Assembly (NCBI GenBank): GCA_964399165.1
Contig: CAYNPO010000004.1
Span: forward strand, 124,001 to 188,000
DNA length: 64,000 nucleotides
Direction of reading: 5' to 3'
Source of the DNA: UBA6144 sp964399165
Lineage (GTDB): Bacteria > Bdellovibrionota > Bacteriovoracia > Bacteriovoracales > Bacteriovoracaceae
The position numbers were made by a program, and so were the translations under genes. This document shows positions 48,998 to 57,417 of this stretch, in pieces (the stretch's first letter is position 1; each line of letters opens with the position of its first letter). The notes under the pieces were generated by a model that saw only the letters and a list, made by a program, of their open reading frames with translations, was not told the DNA's origin and made no database searches.

Positions 48998-49804
48998 TCA
49001 GCAGAAAGAGAATTCCTTCTTCTCCCGTGGGGGGAACTTGGGGGGGAAATCGCCCAAGGCCCGGGCCTCATCCAAGAGCTTCAGGGGGTTGCGGTCGATG
49101 AGGGAGAAGAGCTCGTCGTAGGAGTCGATCACGTAATAGAGCGGCTGGAGGATGTCGATGCGGAAGGGCGTCCGCAGGGCGGTGACCGCATCGAAGGGCA
49201 CGCGCTCGGGCACCGCCGATTCCACCGCATACACCGTCTCTTCCTTGGAGGAAAGGATCCCTCCCCCGTAGGCACGGACGCCTTCCTTGGTGTTGATGAG
49301 ACCGAACTCCACGGTGAACCAGAAAAGGCGGAAGAGCTGGACACGGTCCTTGGGCTTGGCCTCCAGGGCGATGCGGCCATAGGCGTGCATGAACTCAGTG
49401 TAGGGTTTGAGGGTGAGCAGCGGGCAGTGCCCGAAGAACTCGTGGAAGATGTCCGGCTCCTGGATGTAGTCGAGTTCCTCCGGCGTGCGGATGAAGCTCG
49501 CGGCGGGGAAGCGCTTGGTGGAAAGCAGGGTGAAGAACTCGCTGGCGGGAATGAGCGCGGCCACCGGCTCCACGCCCCAACCATGGAACTCCTTGAGCCG
49601 GCGCGTGACATCGGTGTGCTGGGGGATGCGGTCGCGGCTGAAGCCCAGGAGATCGAGCCCGCGTACGAACTCGGGAGCGGCGTGGCCTTCCACCAGGGCG
49701 CGCTGGCGGTCATAGAGCTTCGCCCAGGTCTCGTGATCCTGAGGAGGATAGTTGATGAACCCCTTTTCATCGGGGGGAATGGAAACGTACGTGGTCTTTT
49801 TCAT
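48998..49804 (-). CDS. phhA: Phenylalanine 4-hydroxylase
   Basis: The ATG at 49804 overlaps the glycosylase stop (ATGA). The 268-residue catalytic-domain protein shows the iron ligands PDIFHEFFGHCPLL (two His) and FTVEFGL (Glu), and the pterin-binding GGGILSSKEE region. It converts phenylalanine to tyrosine with tetrahydrobiopterin and oxygen. It is the bacterial single-domain type without a regulatory ACT domain. Pairing with a DNA-repair gene is probably incidental. Confidence 0.95.
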   Translation of the reverse strand: MKKTTYVSIPPDEKGFINYPPQDHETWAKLYDRQRALVEGHAAPEFVRGLDLLGFSRDRIPQHTDVTRRLKEFHGWGVEPVAALIPASEFFTLLSTKRFPAASFIRTPEELDYIQEPDIFHEFFGHCPLLTLKPYTEFMHAYGRIALEAKPKDRVQLFRLFWFTVEFGLINTKEGVRAYGGGILSSKEETVYAVESAVPERVPFDAVTALRTPFRIDILQPLYYVIDSYDELFSLIDRNPLKLLDEARALGDFPPKFPPREKKEFSFC

Positions 49805-50424
49805 TTCTTCGCCTTCGTGTTTTTCTTTTCCGTCGCCTGGGCCTCCAGTGCGCGCCAGCAATACCAGGCGATCTCCGTGCGGTTGCCCGCCCACTGATCA
49901 CCCAGCGGGGCGAGTTCCCGGGCGGTGGTGAACCGGGCCTCGGGGAAAAGCAGCTTGAAGCCCTTGCGCACACCCAGATCGTCCACCGGCCATACGTCCA
50001 TACGACGGTAGCGGAAGATCAGCACCATTTCCACCGTCCAGCGGCCCACCCCGCGCACGGCGATCAGGCGCTCCACCAGCTCGTCGTCACTCATCTTGCG
50101 GGCCTGGGCGTCCGTGGGGACGAGCCCTTCGAGGGTCTTGCGGGCCAGGTCCTGGATGGCCAGCACCTTGGCCCCCGAGAGGCCCGCGCCACGCAGTTGG
50201 GTCACGGTGAGTTCCAAGGTGACGGAAGGCGTGGGGGTCTTCCGCGGGAAAAGCGCCTTGAAGCGACCGTATATGGTGTCGGCGGCCTTGGTGGAAAGCT
50301 GCTGGGAAGCGATGGCCGAGGCCAGATGGGTGAAGAGCGTCCCTCTGGGGCGTTTATCGGCGTCAAAGGGCTCCCAGGCCTTGCGGGCGTGGCGCAGCCG
50401 TGTCTCATTGAGTTTCCGGGCCAT
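49801..50424 (-). CDS. HhH-GPD DNA glycosylase (AlkA/3-methyladenine type)
   Basis: The 207 residues carry the helix-hairpin-helix and Gly/Pro/Asp motif: LIAVRGVGRWTVEMVLIF then DVWPVDDLGVRKGF with the catalytic Asp. It lacks the C-terminal [4Fe-4S] Cys of MutY/Nth. It excises alkylated bases. The N-terminal part resembles short AlkA forms. It is coupled with phhA by a 4-nt overlap. Confidence 0.93.
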   Translation of the reverse strand: MARKLNETRLRHARKAWEPFDADKRPRGTLFTHLASAIASQQLSTKAADTIYGRFKALFPRKTPTPSVTLELTVTQLRGAGLSGAKVLAIQDLARKTLEGLVPTDAQARKMSDDELVERLIAVRGVGRWTVEMVLIFRYRRMDVWPVDDLGVRKGFKLLFPEARFTTARELAPLGDQWAGNRTEIAWYCWRALEAQATEKKNTKAKK

Positions 50425-50546
50425 AGGAAGGCCACCCTACTCCTTTTCCCAGAAGGCGGCCGGAGACCGCGTAATCTTTATCCGCGCCAACTCGGGGGCA
50501 CCACCCTCTGGTATCCTTTCCGGGCCCAACTCCATCGGAGCCACTC

Positions 50547-51035
50547 ATGAAGATCCTCATTCTGGCGCTCTTCTTTCTCTGCGCATTCCAAGCCGCGGCC
50601 CAGCCCGTGGAGGGCGCCGCCCTGGCGCAGATCCAACCTGGGGCGCGCTTGACCTTGATAGCCGCCATGGCGATCCCCGCCAACGATGCCGTCCATTTCC
50701 AGGCGGGCCGCGCCATCGCCCGTAACCAAATTCGCTTCGGCCAACCCCTCTGTTTCGTCACCGCCACGGATTCAGACGAATCTTCCGGGAGCGAGATCCG
50801 TCTCCCCGCCCGCAGCACCCTCACCGTCATCCAGGGCAGCCCCCTGCGCCCGGGCTGGAGCATGGTCCTGCTCGAAACCGACCAGGGACTTGGCCTTAAC
50901 GTGGTTTGCACCGAATCCGCCCGCAGCGTGAACGCGGAAGGCTTTGTCCTGGGCGACGACGTCGCCAACCGCGCCCTGCAGGCGGGCGACATGGCCCAGA
51001 TCCTCAATGCCCGCTTCCTGCGACCCCAACCATGA
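50547..51035 (+). CDS. Small secreted protein, paralogue A
   Basis: A signal peptide (MKILILALFFLCAFQAAA) and about 144 mature residues with two Cys. It shares a pattern with the next gene: a strand region, a single Cys before a Ser-rich stretch (LCFVTATDSDESSG), LPARSTLTVIQG, and a final GLGLNVVCTES. The two genes are therefore tandem paralogues. Function unknown. A hairpin separates them. Confidence 0.75.
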   Translation: MKILILALFFLCAFQAAAQPVEGAALAQIQPGARLTLIAAMAIPANDAVHFQAGRAIARNQIRFGQPLCFVTATDSDESSGSEIRLPARSTLTVIQGSPLRPGWSMVLLETDQGLGLNVVCTESARSVNAEGFVLGDDVANRALQAGDMAQILNARFLRPQP

Positions 51036-51043
51036 AAGAATTA

Positions 51044-51060
51044 CCCGTCCCTAGGACGGG
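51044..51060. repeat. Perfect 7-bp hairpin between the secreted paralogues
   Basis: CCCGTCC-CTA-GGACGGG. It lies between the two tandem genes, 9 nt after the first stop, without a T tract. It may cap the first mRNA or serve as a protein site. Confidence 0.5.
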
Positions 51061-51109
51061 CCGGGACCATTCTCGCTAAAACCTCCGGCATAAACACCTG
51101 GAGGTCTCC

Positions 51110-51598
51110 ATGAAAGCCACCATCCTGCTCTTCGGCGCCTTGCTCGCCTTCAACGCTTCCGCCAATTCCATCGAGGACGCGGAAATCGTCCTGCTGAAAC
51201 CCGAGAAAGTCACCTTCACCTTCACCCGCGCCCTCACGATCCCGACCAGCGGTGACGAATCCCAGGTTCCCGTCATCCGCAACAGCGGCCTGCCCGTGCG
51301 GGTGGGCGCCACCACCTGCATCGTGGCCGGTAGCTCCGAACTCTCCGGCCGCTCCGTCGTTCCCGCCGGCACCAAGATGAAGCTTGAGACCATCATGCCC
51401 GACTTCTACTCTGACACCGGCCTCACCATCATCAAGCCCGCGGGTCTGTGGGGCCTGGGCTTCATCTGCGTGGACAAGCTGGCCAAGCTCGAAGAAGAGA
51501 CCGGTTTCCCCGAAACCGCCGATCCCGAAGGTTCCATCACCGTGCGCGAGCTGCGCGCGGCCCTGCGTGGGTTGGTGGAGATCTCCATCAAGCGCTGA
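51110..51598 (+). CDS. Small secreted protein, paralogue B
   Basis: Starts with a signal peptide (MKATILLFGALLAFNASANS) after GGAGGT. The mature part of about 140 residues has two Cys (TCIVAGSS and GFICVDK) aligned with those of the gene upstream, and a VVPAGTKMKLETI strand. The C-terminal helix (ITVRELRAALRGL) is specific to this copy. It ends at a strong bidirectional terminator. Function unknown. Confidence 0.75.
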   Translation: MKATILLFGALLAFNASANSIEDAEIVLLKPEKVTFTFTRALTIPTSGDESQVPVIRNSGLPVRVGATTCIVAGSSELSGRSVVPAGTKMKLETIMPDFYSDTGLTIIKPAGLWGLGFICVDKLAKLEEETGFPETADPEGSITVRELRAALRGLVEISIKR

Positions 51599-51618
51599 GC
51601 CTTTCCCCACCTAAAATG

Positions 51619-51644
51619 AAAAGGGCGCCCAAGGGCGCCCTTTT
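51619..51644. terminator. Bidirectional intrinsic terminator
   Basis: AAAAGGGCGCCC and GGGCGCCCTTTT form a 12-bp stem with a 2-nt loop; T-runs flank both sides on the respective strands. It separates the paralogue B gene from the convergent secreted-protein gene. Confidence 0.92.
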
Positions 51645-51666
51645 ATTATGTGTGGAGTGCAGAGTC

Positions 51667-52500
51667 TTACTCGCAGGCCCGCTCCGGCATGTGCGCCACG
51701 CTGGGGCAGGTGATCTTCGCCACCATCTCGCGGAAGTGGTGGATGAAGGAGAGGCCCATGAAGTCGCGGCGGCCTTCGCCCACTTCCTTGAGTTCGGCCA
51801 GCATGTCGGCCTGGCGGAAGGTGGAGAATTTCTCGATGAACTCGCGGTCGACTTTCATCAGGTCCACCTTCACGTTGGTGAAGGGGATCTGGATCGCCTT
51901 GTATTCGGCGTCGTAGTCGCCGTCGAAGGGGCGCAGGGTCTGGGCCAGCTCGCGGTCGTTCAGGTAGAACTTGGCGGTGAAGGCGTTCGTGAGGGTGTAG
52001 TCCACCTGGGCGCCGAAGCGGAAGAGCTTGATCTTGCCGGGGAGCACGTCGTGCATGGAGCGCAGGACGGCCTGCTCGGTGTTATCCACGGCGCCGTTCA
52101 TGGAGGCGGGCATCTCTTCGCCGGTGATGCGCTTGTAGCTCTCTTCCACCATCTTGTGGAACAGCGCGACGGTGGCCAGGCGGGCCTCCACGCAGACTTT
52201 GGGCTTGGGGCACAGGGAGCGGTAGTGGTCCACCAGGCGCTTGGTCACGGACCAGACGGGGGCGTTCTCGGCGTTCTTGGGGTTACCACCCTTGTCGACC
52301 ATGCTGCCGTTTTCCCAATCGAAAATGGTGCTGAGGTCCAGGCGGCCGTTCTCGGTGTTCACTTCGTTGCGGCGGTCCCAGGCGAAAGTGTCGTGGGACA
52401 TGAGGCCGACCACGCCGACGTCTTTCACGGTGAAGATGGGGCCGGCGGCGGCGGTGAGGGAGAGAGAAAGCGCGATGAACGCGAGACCCAGGCGGGACAT
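51667..52500 (-). CDS. Secreted protein of unknown function
   Basis: A 277-residue protein with signal peptide (MSRLGLAFIALSLSLTAAAG). The mature part is mostly helical, with an N-terminal stretch around MSHDTFAWDRRNEVN, two Cys near CPKPKVC and two more near the C-terminus (ITCPSVAHMPERACE), suggesting disulfides. No family is recognised. It shares the 51619-51644 terminator with the convergent paralogue gene. Divergent from the small gene at 52639. Confidence 0.75.
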   Translation of the reverse strand: MSRLGLAFIALSLSLTAAAGPIFTVKDVGVVGLMSHDTFAWDRRNEVNTENGRLDLSTIFDWENGSMVDKGGNPKNAENAPVWSVTKRLVDHYRSLCPKPKVCVEARLATVALFHKMVEESYKRITGEEMPASMNGAVDNTEQAVLRSMHDVLPGKIKLFRFGAQVDYTLTNAFTAKFYLNDRELAQTLRPFDGDYDAEYKAIQIPFTNVKVDLMKVDREFIEKFSTFRQADMLAELKEVGEGRRDFMGLSFIHHFREMVAKITCPSVAHMPERACE

Positions 52501-52638
52501 GCGGAACTCCTGTGTTTGATGAACGAAACTGGGGTTTATGTGACCAAACAGGTGAAGATGGTGTCAAGTAGACTGGCGCAACGCTAGGCGACAGAGTCAC
52601 ACTCTTTTTAACTACTCTTTTGAAAAGGGCGATTCTCC

Positions 52639-53040
52639 ATGCTGCTCGCGCTGACATTCCTCTCGTTGGCCCAGGCTTCGCTCCCCATCGGGCAATCAGG
52701 AACCATGTTCTACAGTGAGCTCGTCCCCGCCCACCGGGGCTTGCTGAAGATCGAGTGGCCCAAGTGCGCCCATGGCCGCCCTCCCCTCCTCATTACCAAG
52801 GAGATGGTTTACAGCGCTAAGAGCGTCGAAGGGGATGGGCCTAGGGAAGTGAGGCAGGTGAACGCGCGGGTTTCTCCTAACCTGGAAGCGAAACCTTGTC
52901 CTCCTAACAGCCCCACCGCCATCGAAGAACTCCATGTGGGCGCAGATCCGCGCCGCATGTCCCACCTGTCACTGTTCGTGGAAGCGCCCTACAAGCTCTT
53001 GTCGCTAGAGGCGTCAAAGGCCCCGGCAAACCTTCGCTAG
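52639..53040 (+). CDS. Small secreted protein of unknown function
   Basis: A 133-residue protein with a short signal peptide (MLLALTFLSLAQAS) and two Cys (WPKCAHGRP and AKPCPPNSP). Strand-rich, not a recognised domain. AAAGGG lies 9 nt before the ATG. The last 27 nt run antisense to the 3' end of the metallopeptidase-like lipoprotein gene. Confidence 0.68.
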   Translation: MLLALTFLSLAQASLPIGQSGTMFYSELVPAHRGLLKIEWPKCAHGRPPLLITKEMVYSAKSVEGDGPREVRQVNARVSPNLEAKPCPPNSPTAIEELHVGADPRRMSHLSLFVEAPYKLLSLEASKAPANLR

Positions 53041-54027
53041 CTCGGCGTGGATGGCCTTCTCCTGCTCGGGCAACGGGCCGAGCTGGCGCTCGAGAATCTG
53101 GCGGATCTCCCACGGGTTTTCGCTGGCCTCACGCAGGACTGCCAGGATTTTCTCCGGACCGGCGGCTTTGAGCCACAGCCGCAGGGTTGCCTGGGCCACC
53201 CCGTAGACATTCAGCTTCTCCTGCTTCGCCTTGTAGAAATAGCCACCGTCCAATAGCCGCAAGTAGTGCGACCCCAGGCGCCGACGGGTGCTCCAGCATT
53301 CCCTTTGACCGAGGAAACGGTGCCCGGGCTCAAAGGTCGAGGCCAGCCCCTCGTCGATGAACGGGTTCACCAACCCCGTTTCCATGGCCAGCACGTGGAC
53401 CAGCTCGTGCACGTGGTCCAGCTTCAAGTAGGCCTTGATGGCGCGATGGCGCCCGCGGCCTCCGTTCTCCATGCCCTCTCCCACCACCTCGACCGCGTCC
53501 TTGGCGTCCATGGCGACGTAGTAAGTGATTTCGGGCAAAGGCGTGCGCAGGTCCTGGGCCACCTTCTCCGCTGTTTTGGCAAAAGCGGCGGCCACGGAAA
53601 CTTGCCTGGGGGTAAGCGGCTTGCGAGTGACATACAGGATTTTGCCGAAGCGCTGCTGTTTCCAGCCCCGGGTCAACTCCTCGAGGATTTCGTCTTCATC
53701 CAGGGTCAACGTCCATCCATGGGAGGCGCGCTTCATGGCCACCCAGGTAGGCTTGCCCAGGACGACCAGCTTGAGCATGGCGGAGGAACTTCCCACCAAG
53801 CGCGCGCCCTCCACGGGCAGGTTGCGGGTGAACTCGGTTCCCGGAGGGAGGGTGTTGAAGAAAAAAGCCCGGTAAGCGGGGTCCACCAAGTGGTCAGCCC
53901 GCTCATCCGTGGTCGTCGCGTAGGTCCTCCACGCCTTCAAGACCGCGTCCTCGGTTTGCCGTGGAAGCGAAGCGCATCCAGCCAGCAAGGACAGCGCAAG
54001 GAGGGACAAACTCATCAAGCTTTGCAT
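53014..54027 (-). CDS. Gluzincin-type HExxH lipoprotein
   Basis: A 337-residue lipoprotein (lipobox LAGC). It carries HVHELVHVLAMETG and, 20 residues later, FIDEGLASTF: the HExxH plus ExxA arrangement of gluzincins such as the M1/M61-like clan. An exported zinc peptidase anchored at the membrane is likely. This is the third HExxH gene in the window. A CACCTA-GGGA-TAGGTG palindrome lies just upstream (54035-54050) and might be an operator. Confidence 0.8.
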   Translation of the reverse strand: MQSLMSLSLLALSLLAGCASLPRQTEDAVLKAWRTYATTTDERADHLVDPAYRAFFFNTLPPGTEFTRNLPVEGARLVGSSSAMLKLVVLGKPTWVAMKRASHGWTLTLDEDEILEELTRGWKQQRFGKILYVTRKPLTPRQVSVAAAFAKTAEKVAQDLRTPLPEITYYVAMDAKDAVEVVGEGMENGGRGRHRAIKAYLKLDHVHELVHVLAMETGLVNPFIDEGLASTFEPGHRFLGQRECWSTRRRLGSHYLRLLDGGYFYKAKQEKLNVYGVAQATLRLWLKAAGPEKILAVLREASENPWEIRQILERQLGPLPEQEKAIHAELAKVCRGL

Positions 54028-54090
54028 GAAGCACCACCTAGGGATAGGTGATGTCAGCAGAGGGCGGGACGCGTGTCAACTCAAGACGTT

Positions 54091-55092
54091 CTAGAGCGCG
54101 GCTCCCCGAAGCGTGATGCTCTCGGCCGGCCCGTCGACGACCTGTCCCAGCACCCAAGCCTTCTCACCCCGGGCCTTGAGCCAAGCCAAGGTCTTCTCTG
54201 GTGAGCGCACCGCCAGCACGAAGCCGACGCCACAGTTGAAGGTGCGCGCGAGGCCGTGCTCGCTCAGACCGGACTGTTTCATGACGGCGGACATGGCCGC
54301 GGGAATCTCACCCGCGCCGGGCATGAAGTCCACCATGTAGCCCAAGGACGCATTCATCCGGGGCACGTTGAGCAAACCGGAGCCGGTGATGTTCGCCATG
54401 CCCGTGAGCTCGGCGCCCACGGCCTCGCGTAGGCCCAGGATCAGGTCCACGTAGATGCGGGTGGGGGCCAGGACTTCGGCGGCCAAACGCTTGCGCTCGT
54501 CGGCCGGGAAGGTGTCGAGGATCTTGCGCACCAACGAGTAGCCGTTGGAGTGGAAACCGGTGGAAGCGATGCCGATGAGGGTGTCCCCCGGGCGCACTTG
54601 GGAGCCGTCGAGCAACTCGCCCGGGCGCACTTCACCCACGGCGAAGCCAGCCAGGTCGTAATCCCCTTCGGCGTACATACCGGGCATCTCCGCGGTCTCG
54701 CCGCCGATGAGGGCCAGGCGGCCCTGCTTGCAGCCATCCACGATGCCCGTCAGCACGGACTCGCCCACGCCCAGCTCGAGCTTGCCCGTGGCGAAGTAGT
54801 CCAAGAAGAACATGGGGCGGGCCCCGCAGCAGAGCAGGTCGTTCACGCACATGGCGACCAGGTCGATCCCCACGGTGTCGTGCTTGCCGAGTTCGATGGC
54901 GAGCTTCAGCTTGGTGCCAACCCCGTCGGTACTCGCGGCGAGCAGGCGGTCGGCATCCTGGCGGTACAAGGCGGCGAAGCCACCGACGCCGGAAACCACG
55001 CGGTCATCGTGGGTGGAACCCACCATCCGCTTGATCCGCTCGACGAACTTGTCGGCCAAATCGATGTCGACGCCCGCGCTTTTGTAATCCAT
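54091..55092 (-). CDS. purM: Phosphoribosylformylglycinamidine cyclo-ligase
   Basis: The ATG at 55092 follows GAGGAC. The 333-residue protein is a full PurM: SAGVDIDLADKFVERIK, the ASTDGVGTKLKLA and GIDLVAMCVNDLLCCGA catalytic blocks, GGETAEMPGMY and ITGSGLLNVPR. It closes the imidazole ring to form AIR with ATP. Last gene of the purine operon. Confidence 0.97.
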   Translation of the reverse strand: MDYKSAGVDIDLADKFVERIKRMVGSTHDDRVVSGVGGFAALYRQDADRLLAASTDGVGTKLKLAIELGKHDTVGIDLVAMCVNDLLCCGARPMFFLDYFATGKLELGVGESVLTGIVDGCKQGRLALIGGETAEMPGMYAEGDYDLAGFAVGEVRPGELLDGSQVRPGDTLIGIASTGFHSNGYSLVRKILDTFPADERKRLAAEVLAPTRIYVDLILGLREAVGAELTGMANITGSGLLNVPRMNASLGYMVDFMPGAGEIPAAMSAVMKQSGLSEHGLARTFNCGVGFVLAVRSPEKTLAWLKARGEKAWVLGQVVDGPAESITLRGAAL

Positions 55093-55099
55093 AAGTCCT

Positions 55100-56680
55100 C
55101 TAGTGGCGGAAGTGCCGCTCCCCGGTGAACACCATGGCGATGCCGCGGCGGTCGGCCTCGGCGATGACTTCCTCGTCCTTGATGGAGCCACCGGGCTGCA
55201 CGATGTATTTCACGCCGGCGTCTGCCGCAGTGGCGACGGTATCGGCGAACGGGAAGAAAGCGTCGGAGACCAGCACGGCGGAGGCCGGTGCGATGTCTTT
55301 CTCCTTCAGGCGTGGGAGCGCCAGGCGCAGGAAGGAGTCGATGCGGTTGGGTTGGCCCATGCCGGCGCCTGCCAATTCGTGCACGCCGTCGGTCTCGCGC
55401 ACCAGGGCGATGGCGTTGCTCTTGAGGTGTTTGGCGGCCACGGTGCCGAAGGCAATGAGGGTCTCGCTCTTGGCGGGGAAGGTCGCCTTGGTGACGGTAC
55501 GGAATTCGTTCGTGAGCTGGGTATCCTCGTCCTGCCACAGCACCCCGCCCGCGAAGCTCCTCAGGGTTTCCTCGCGCATGCCCGCGGGGCGCAGCGGGAG
55601 CTCGAGGAGGCGCAGGTTCTTCTTGGTGGCGAGGATGGCGCGCGCTTCAGGGCTGAAGGCCGGCGCAAGGATGATCTCCACGAACTTGTCCTGGAAGAAC
55701 TTGGCCTCGGCCTCGCCAAAAGCCGCGGTAAGGGCGATCACCCCGCCGAAGGCGCTGACGGGATCGCCGGCCCAAGCGCGCTCAAGTGCCACGAGGGCAG
55801 TGGGGGCGTGGACCAGGCCGCAAGGGTTGCCGTGCTTGATGACCGCGCAGGCGGCGCCGCCGGTGAAGAGGCCTTGCACGTCTCCCACGGCTTTCCAGGC
55901 GGCGTCGGCGTCCAGCATGTTGTTATAGGACAGGGCCTTGCCCTGTAGGCTGTCCGCCACGGCCAGAGACGCTTCCTTGGAGTTGTCCCAGGCGTAGAGG
56001 CGGGCGGACTGGTGGGGGTTCTCCCCGTAGCGCAGGTTGCGCCCGTCTTTCAGGGTGAGGAAGCGGGTGGGACGGGCCTCGGTCTCGAAGCGGTTGCCCA
56101 GCTCGGTGGCGATGGCCACGTCGTAAGCGGCGATGCGCTCGAAGGCCTCCAGGGCGAGGCGGCGACGGAAGGCCAGTGTGGTTTGGCCGTCGTTTGTGGC
56201 GGTCTCCTTGAGGAAGTCCGCGTACTGGTAGGGGTCGCTCAGCACGTTCACCGACACGAAGTTCTTGGCGGCGGCGCGGATCATGAGGGGGCCGCCGATG
56301 TCGATCTGCTCGATCAGGTCGGCTTCCTCGGCGCGCTCCCGGGCGGTTTGCTCGAAGGGGTACAGGTTGCAGACCACCAGGTCGATGGGACGGATGCCCA
56401 GTTGCGCGGCCTCGAGGGTGTCCGCGGGGGATTCCCGGCGGAACAAGAGGGCGCTGGCGCAGGCAAAGCTTATGGTCTTCATGCGGCCCTGGAAGGCCTC
56501 TGGATGCCCGGTGAAACTGGAGATTTCCTCGTAAGGGATGCCCCAGGTGCGCAGCATGGCGCCGGTGCCCCCGGTGGACACCAGGTGGGTGCCGCGGCGG
56601 TGGAGGTCCTCGCACAGTTCCTTGAGGCCGGCCTTGTCAGTGCAGCTCACCAGGGCAGTTTTGATCGGGCGCAGGTTCAT
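55100..56680 (-). CDS. purH: Bifunctional AICAR transformylase / IMP cyclohydrolase
   Basis: The 526-residue protein has an N-terminal MGS-like IMP cyclohydrolase domain and a C-terminal AICAR transformylase domain with KHGNPCGLV (catalytic Lys-His), SAFGGVIALT and the QPGGSIKDEE loop. The GRMKT Arg and Lys of the cyclohydrolase site are present, but the usual HPKVHGG loop is replaced by SFACASA. It makes the last two steps to IMP. The ATG overlaps the purQ stop. Confidence 0.95.
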   Translation of the reverse strand: MNLRPIKTALVSCTDKAGLKELCEDLHRRGTHLVSTGGTGAMLRTWGIPYEEISSFTGHPEAFQGRMKTISFACASALLFRRESPADTLEAAQLGIRPIDLVVCNLYPFEQTARERAEEADLIEQIDIGGPLMIRAAAKNFVSVNVLSDPYQYADFLKETATNDGQTTLAFRRRLALEAFERIAAYDVAIATELGNRFETEARPTRFLTLKDGRNLRYGENPHQSARLYAWDNSKEASLAVADSLQGKALSYNNMLDADAAWKAVGDVQGLFTGGAACAVIKHGNPCGLVHAPTALVALERAWAGDPVSAFGGVIALTAAFGEAEAKFFQDKFVEIILAPAFSPEARAILATKKNLRLLELPLRPAGMREETLRSFAGGVLWQDEDTQLTNEFRTVTKATFPAKSETLIAFGTVAAKHLKSNAIALVRETDGVHELAGAGMGQPNRIDSFLRLALPRLKEKDIAPASAVLVSDAFFPFADTVATAADAGVKYIVQPGGSIKDEEVIAEADRRGIAMVFTGERHFRH

Positions 56681-57417
56681 GGGCGGTTCTCCTGGGCGTG
56701 TTGGAGGGCGTTTTCAAACAGGCGGCGAGGAAGGTCGGCCACCATGAGGTAAGAGGCGTCGGGATAGAGTTCAGGACGCAGGGCCGCTTCCGGGTGGGGC
56801 ATGAGGCCGAACACCTGGCCGGTGGGGTCGCACAGGCCCGCGATGCGCTCCAGCGACCCGTTGGGATCCCCGTCGTAGCGCATGACCACTTGGCCGCGTT
56901 CTTTCAAGGTGGCGAGAGTGGTGGCCTTGGTTTCGGCCGGGGTCCAGATCCTCCCCTCCCCGTGGCGGATGGGCAGGCGCAGAGTTTTGCCTTCGAGGCC
57001 CTTAGTCCACACGCAGCGGGAAGGCTGGACTTCGAGACCCCGCCACTCGTCGCGGAAACCGGCCGGATGGTTGGCCACCAGGGCGACCGGAGCGTCGAAC
57101 ACGCCGGTCTTCATCAGGATCTGGAAACCGTTGCAGATGCCGATCATGATGCCTTTGCGCTCGAGAAAGCGTTTCCAGGTGTCGCCCAGGGCCTCTTTGA
57201 GTGCGAGGGCAGCCACTTGTCCCGAGACGATCTCATCACCGAAGCTGAAGCCGCCGGGAAGCGCGAAGATCTGGTGACGGAGCAACATTTCAGGGTCGCG
57301 CTTGAGGTCGCGGAAGGCCGCGAAGCCCACCTCGCCACCAGCGGAGACGAAAGCCGCGGCGGTCTCCCGCTCACAGTTGATGCCGTCGCCCTGAAGGACC
57401 AAGACTTTCGTTTTCAT
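56677..57417 (-). CDS. purQ: FGAM synthase glutaminase subunit
   Basis: The ATG at 57417 overlaps the stop of the PurN/L gene (ATGA). The 246-residue class I glutaminase shows VLVLQGDGINCERE, the nucleophile Cys in MIGICNGFQIL, and the His/Glu pair in LMPHPEAAL. It supplies ammonia from glutamine to the PurL part. It is longer than typical PurQ (about 225). Confidence 0.96.
   Translation of the reverse strand: MKTKVLVLQGDGINCERETAAAFVSAGGEVGFAAFRDLKRDPEMLLRHQIFALPGGFSFGDEIVSGQVAALALKEALGDTWKRFLERKGIMIGICNGFQILMKTGVFDAPVALVANHPAGFRDEWRGLEVQPSRCVWTKGLEGKTLRLPIRHGEGRIWTPAETKATTLATLKERGQVVMRYDGDPNGSLERIAGLCDPTGQVFGLMPHPEAALRPELYPDASYLMVADLPRRLFENALQHAQENRP

Noticed and set aside
54035..54050. 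CACCTA-GGGA-TAGGTG palindrome
   Set aside because: It is short and near a start codon, so it might be an operator, but there is no second example or known regulator to support a feature call.
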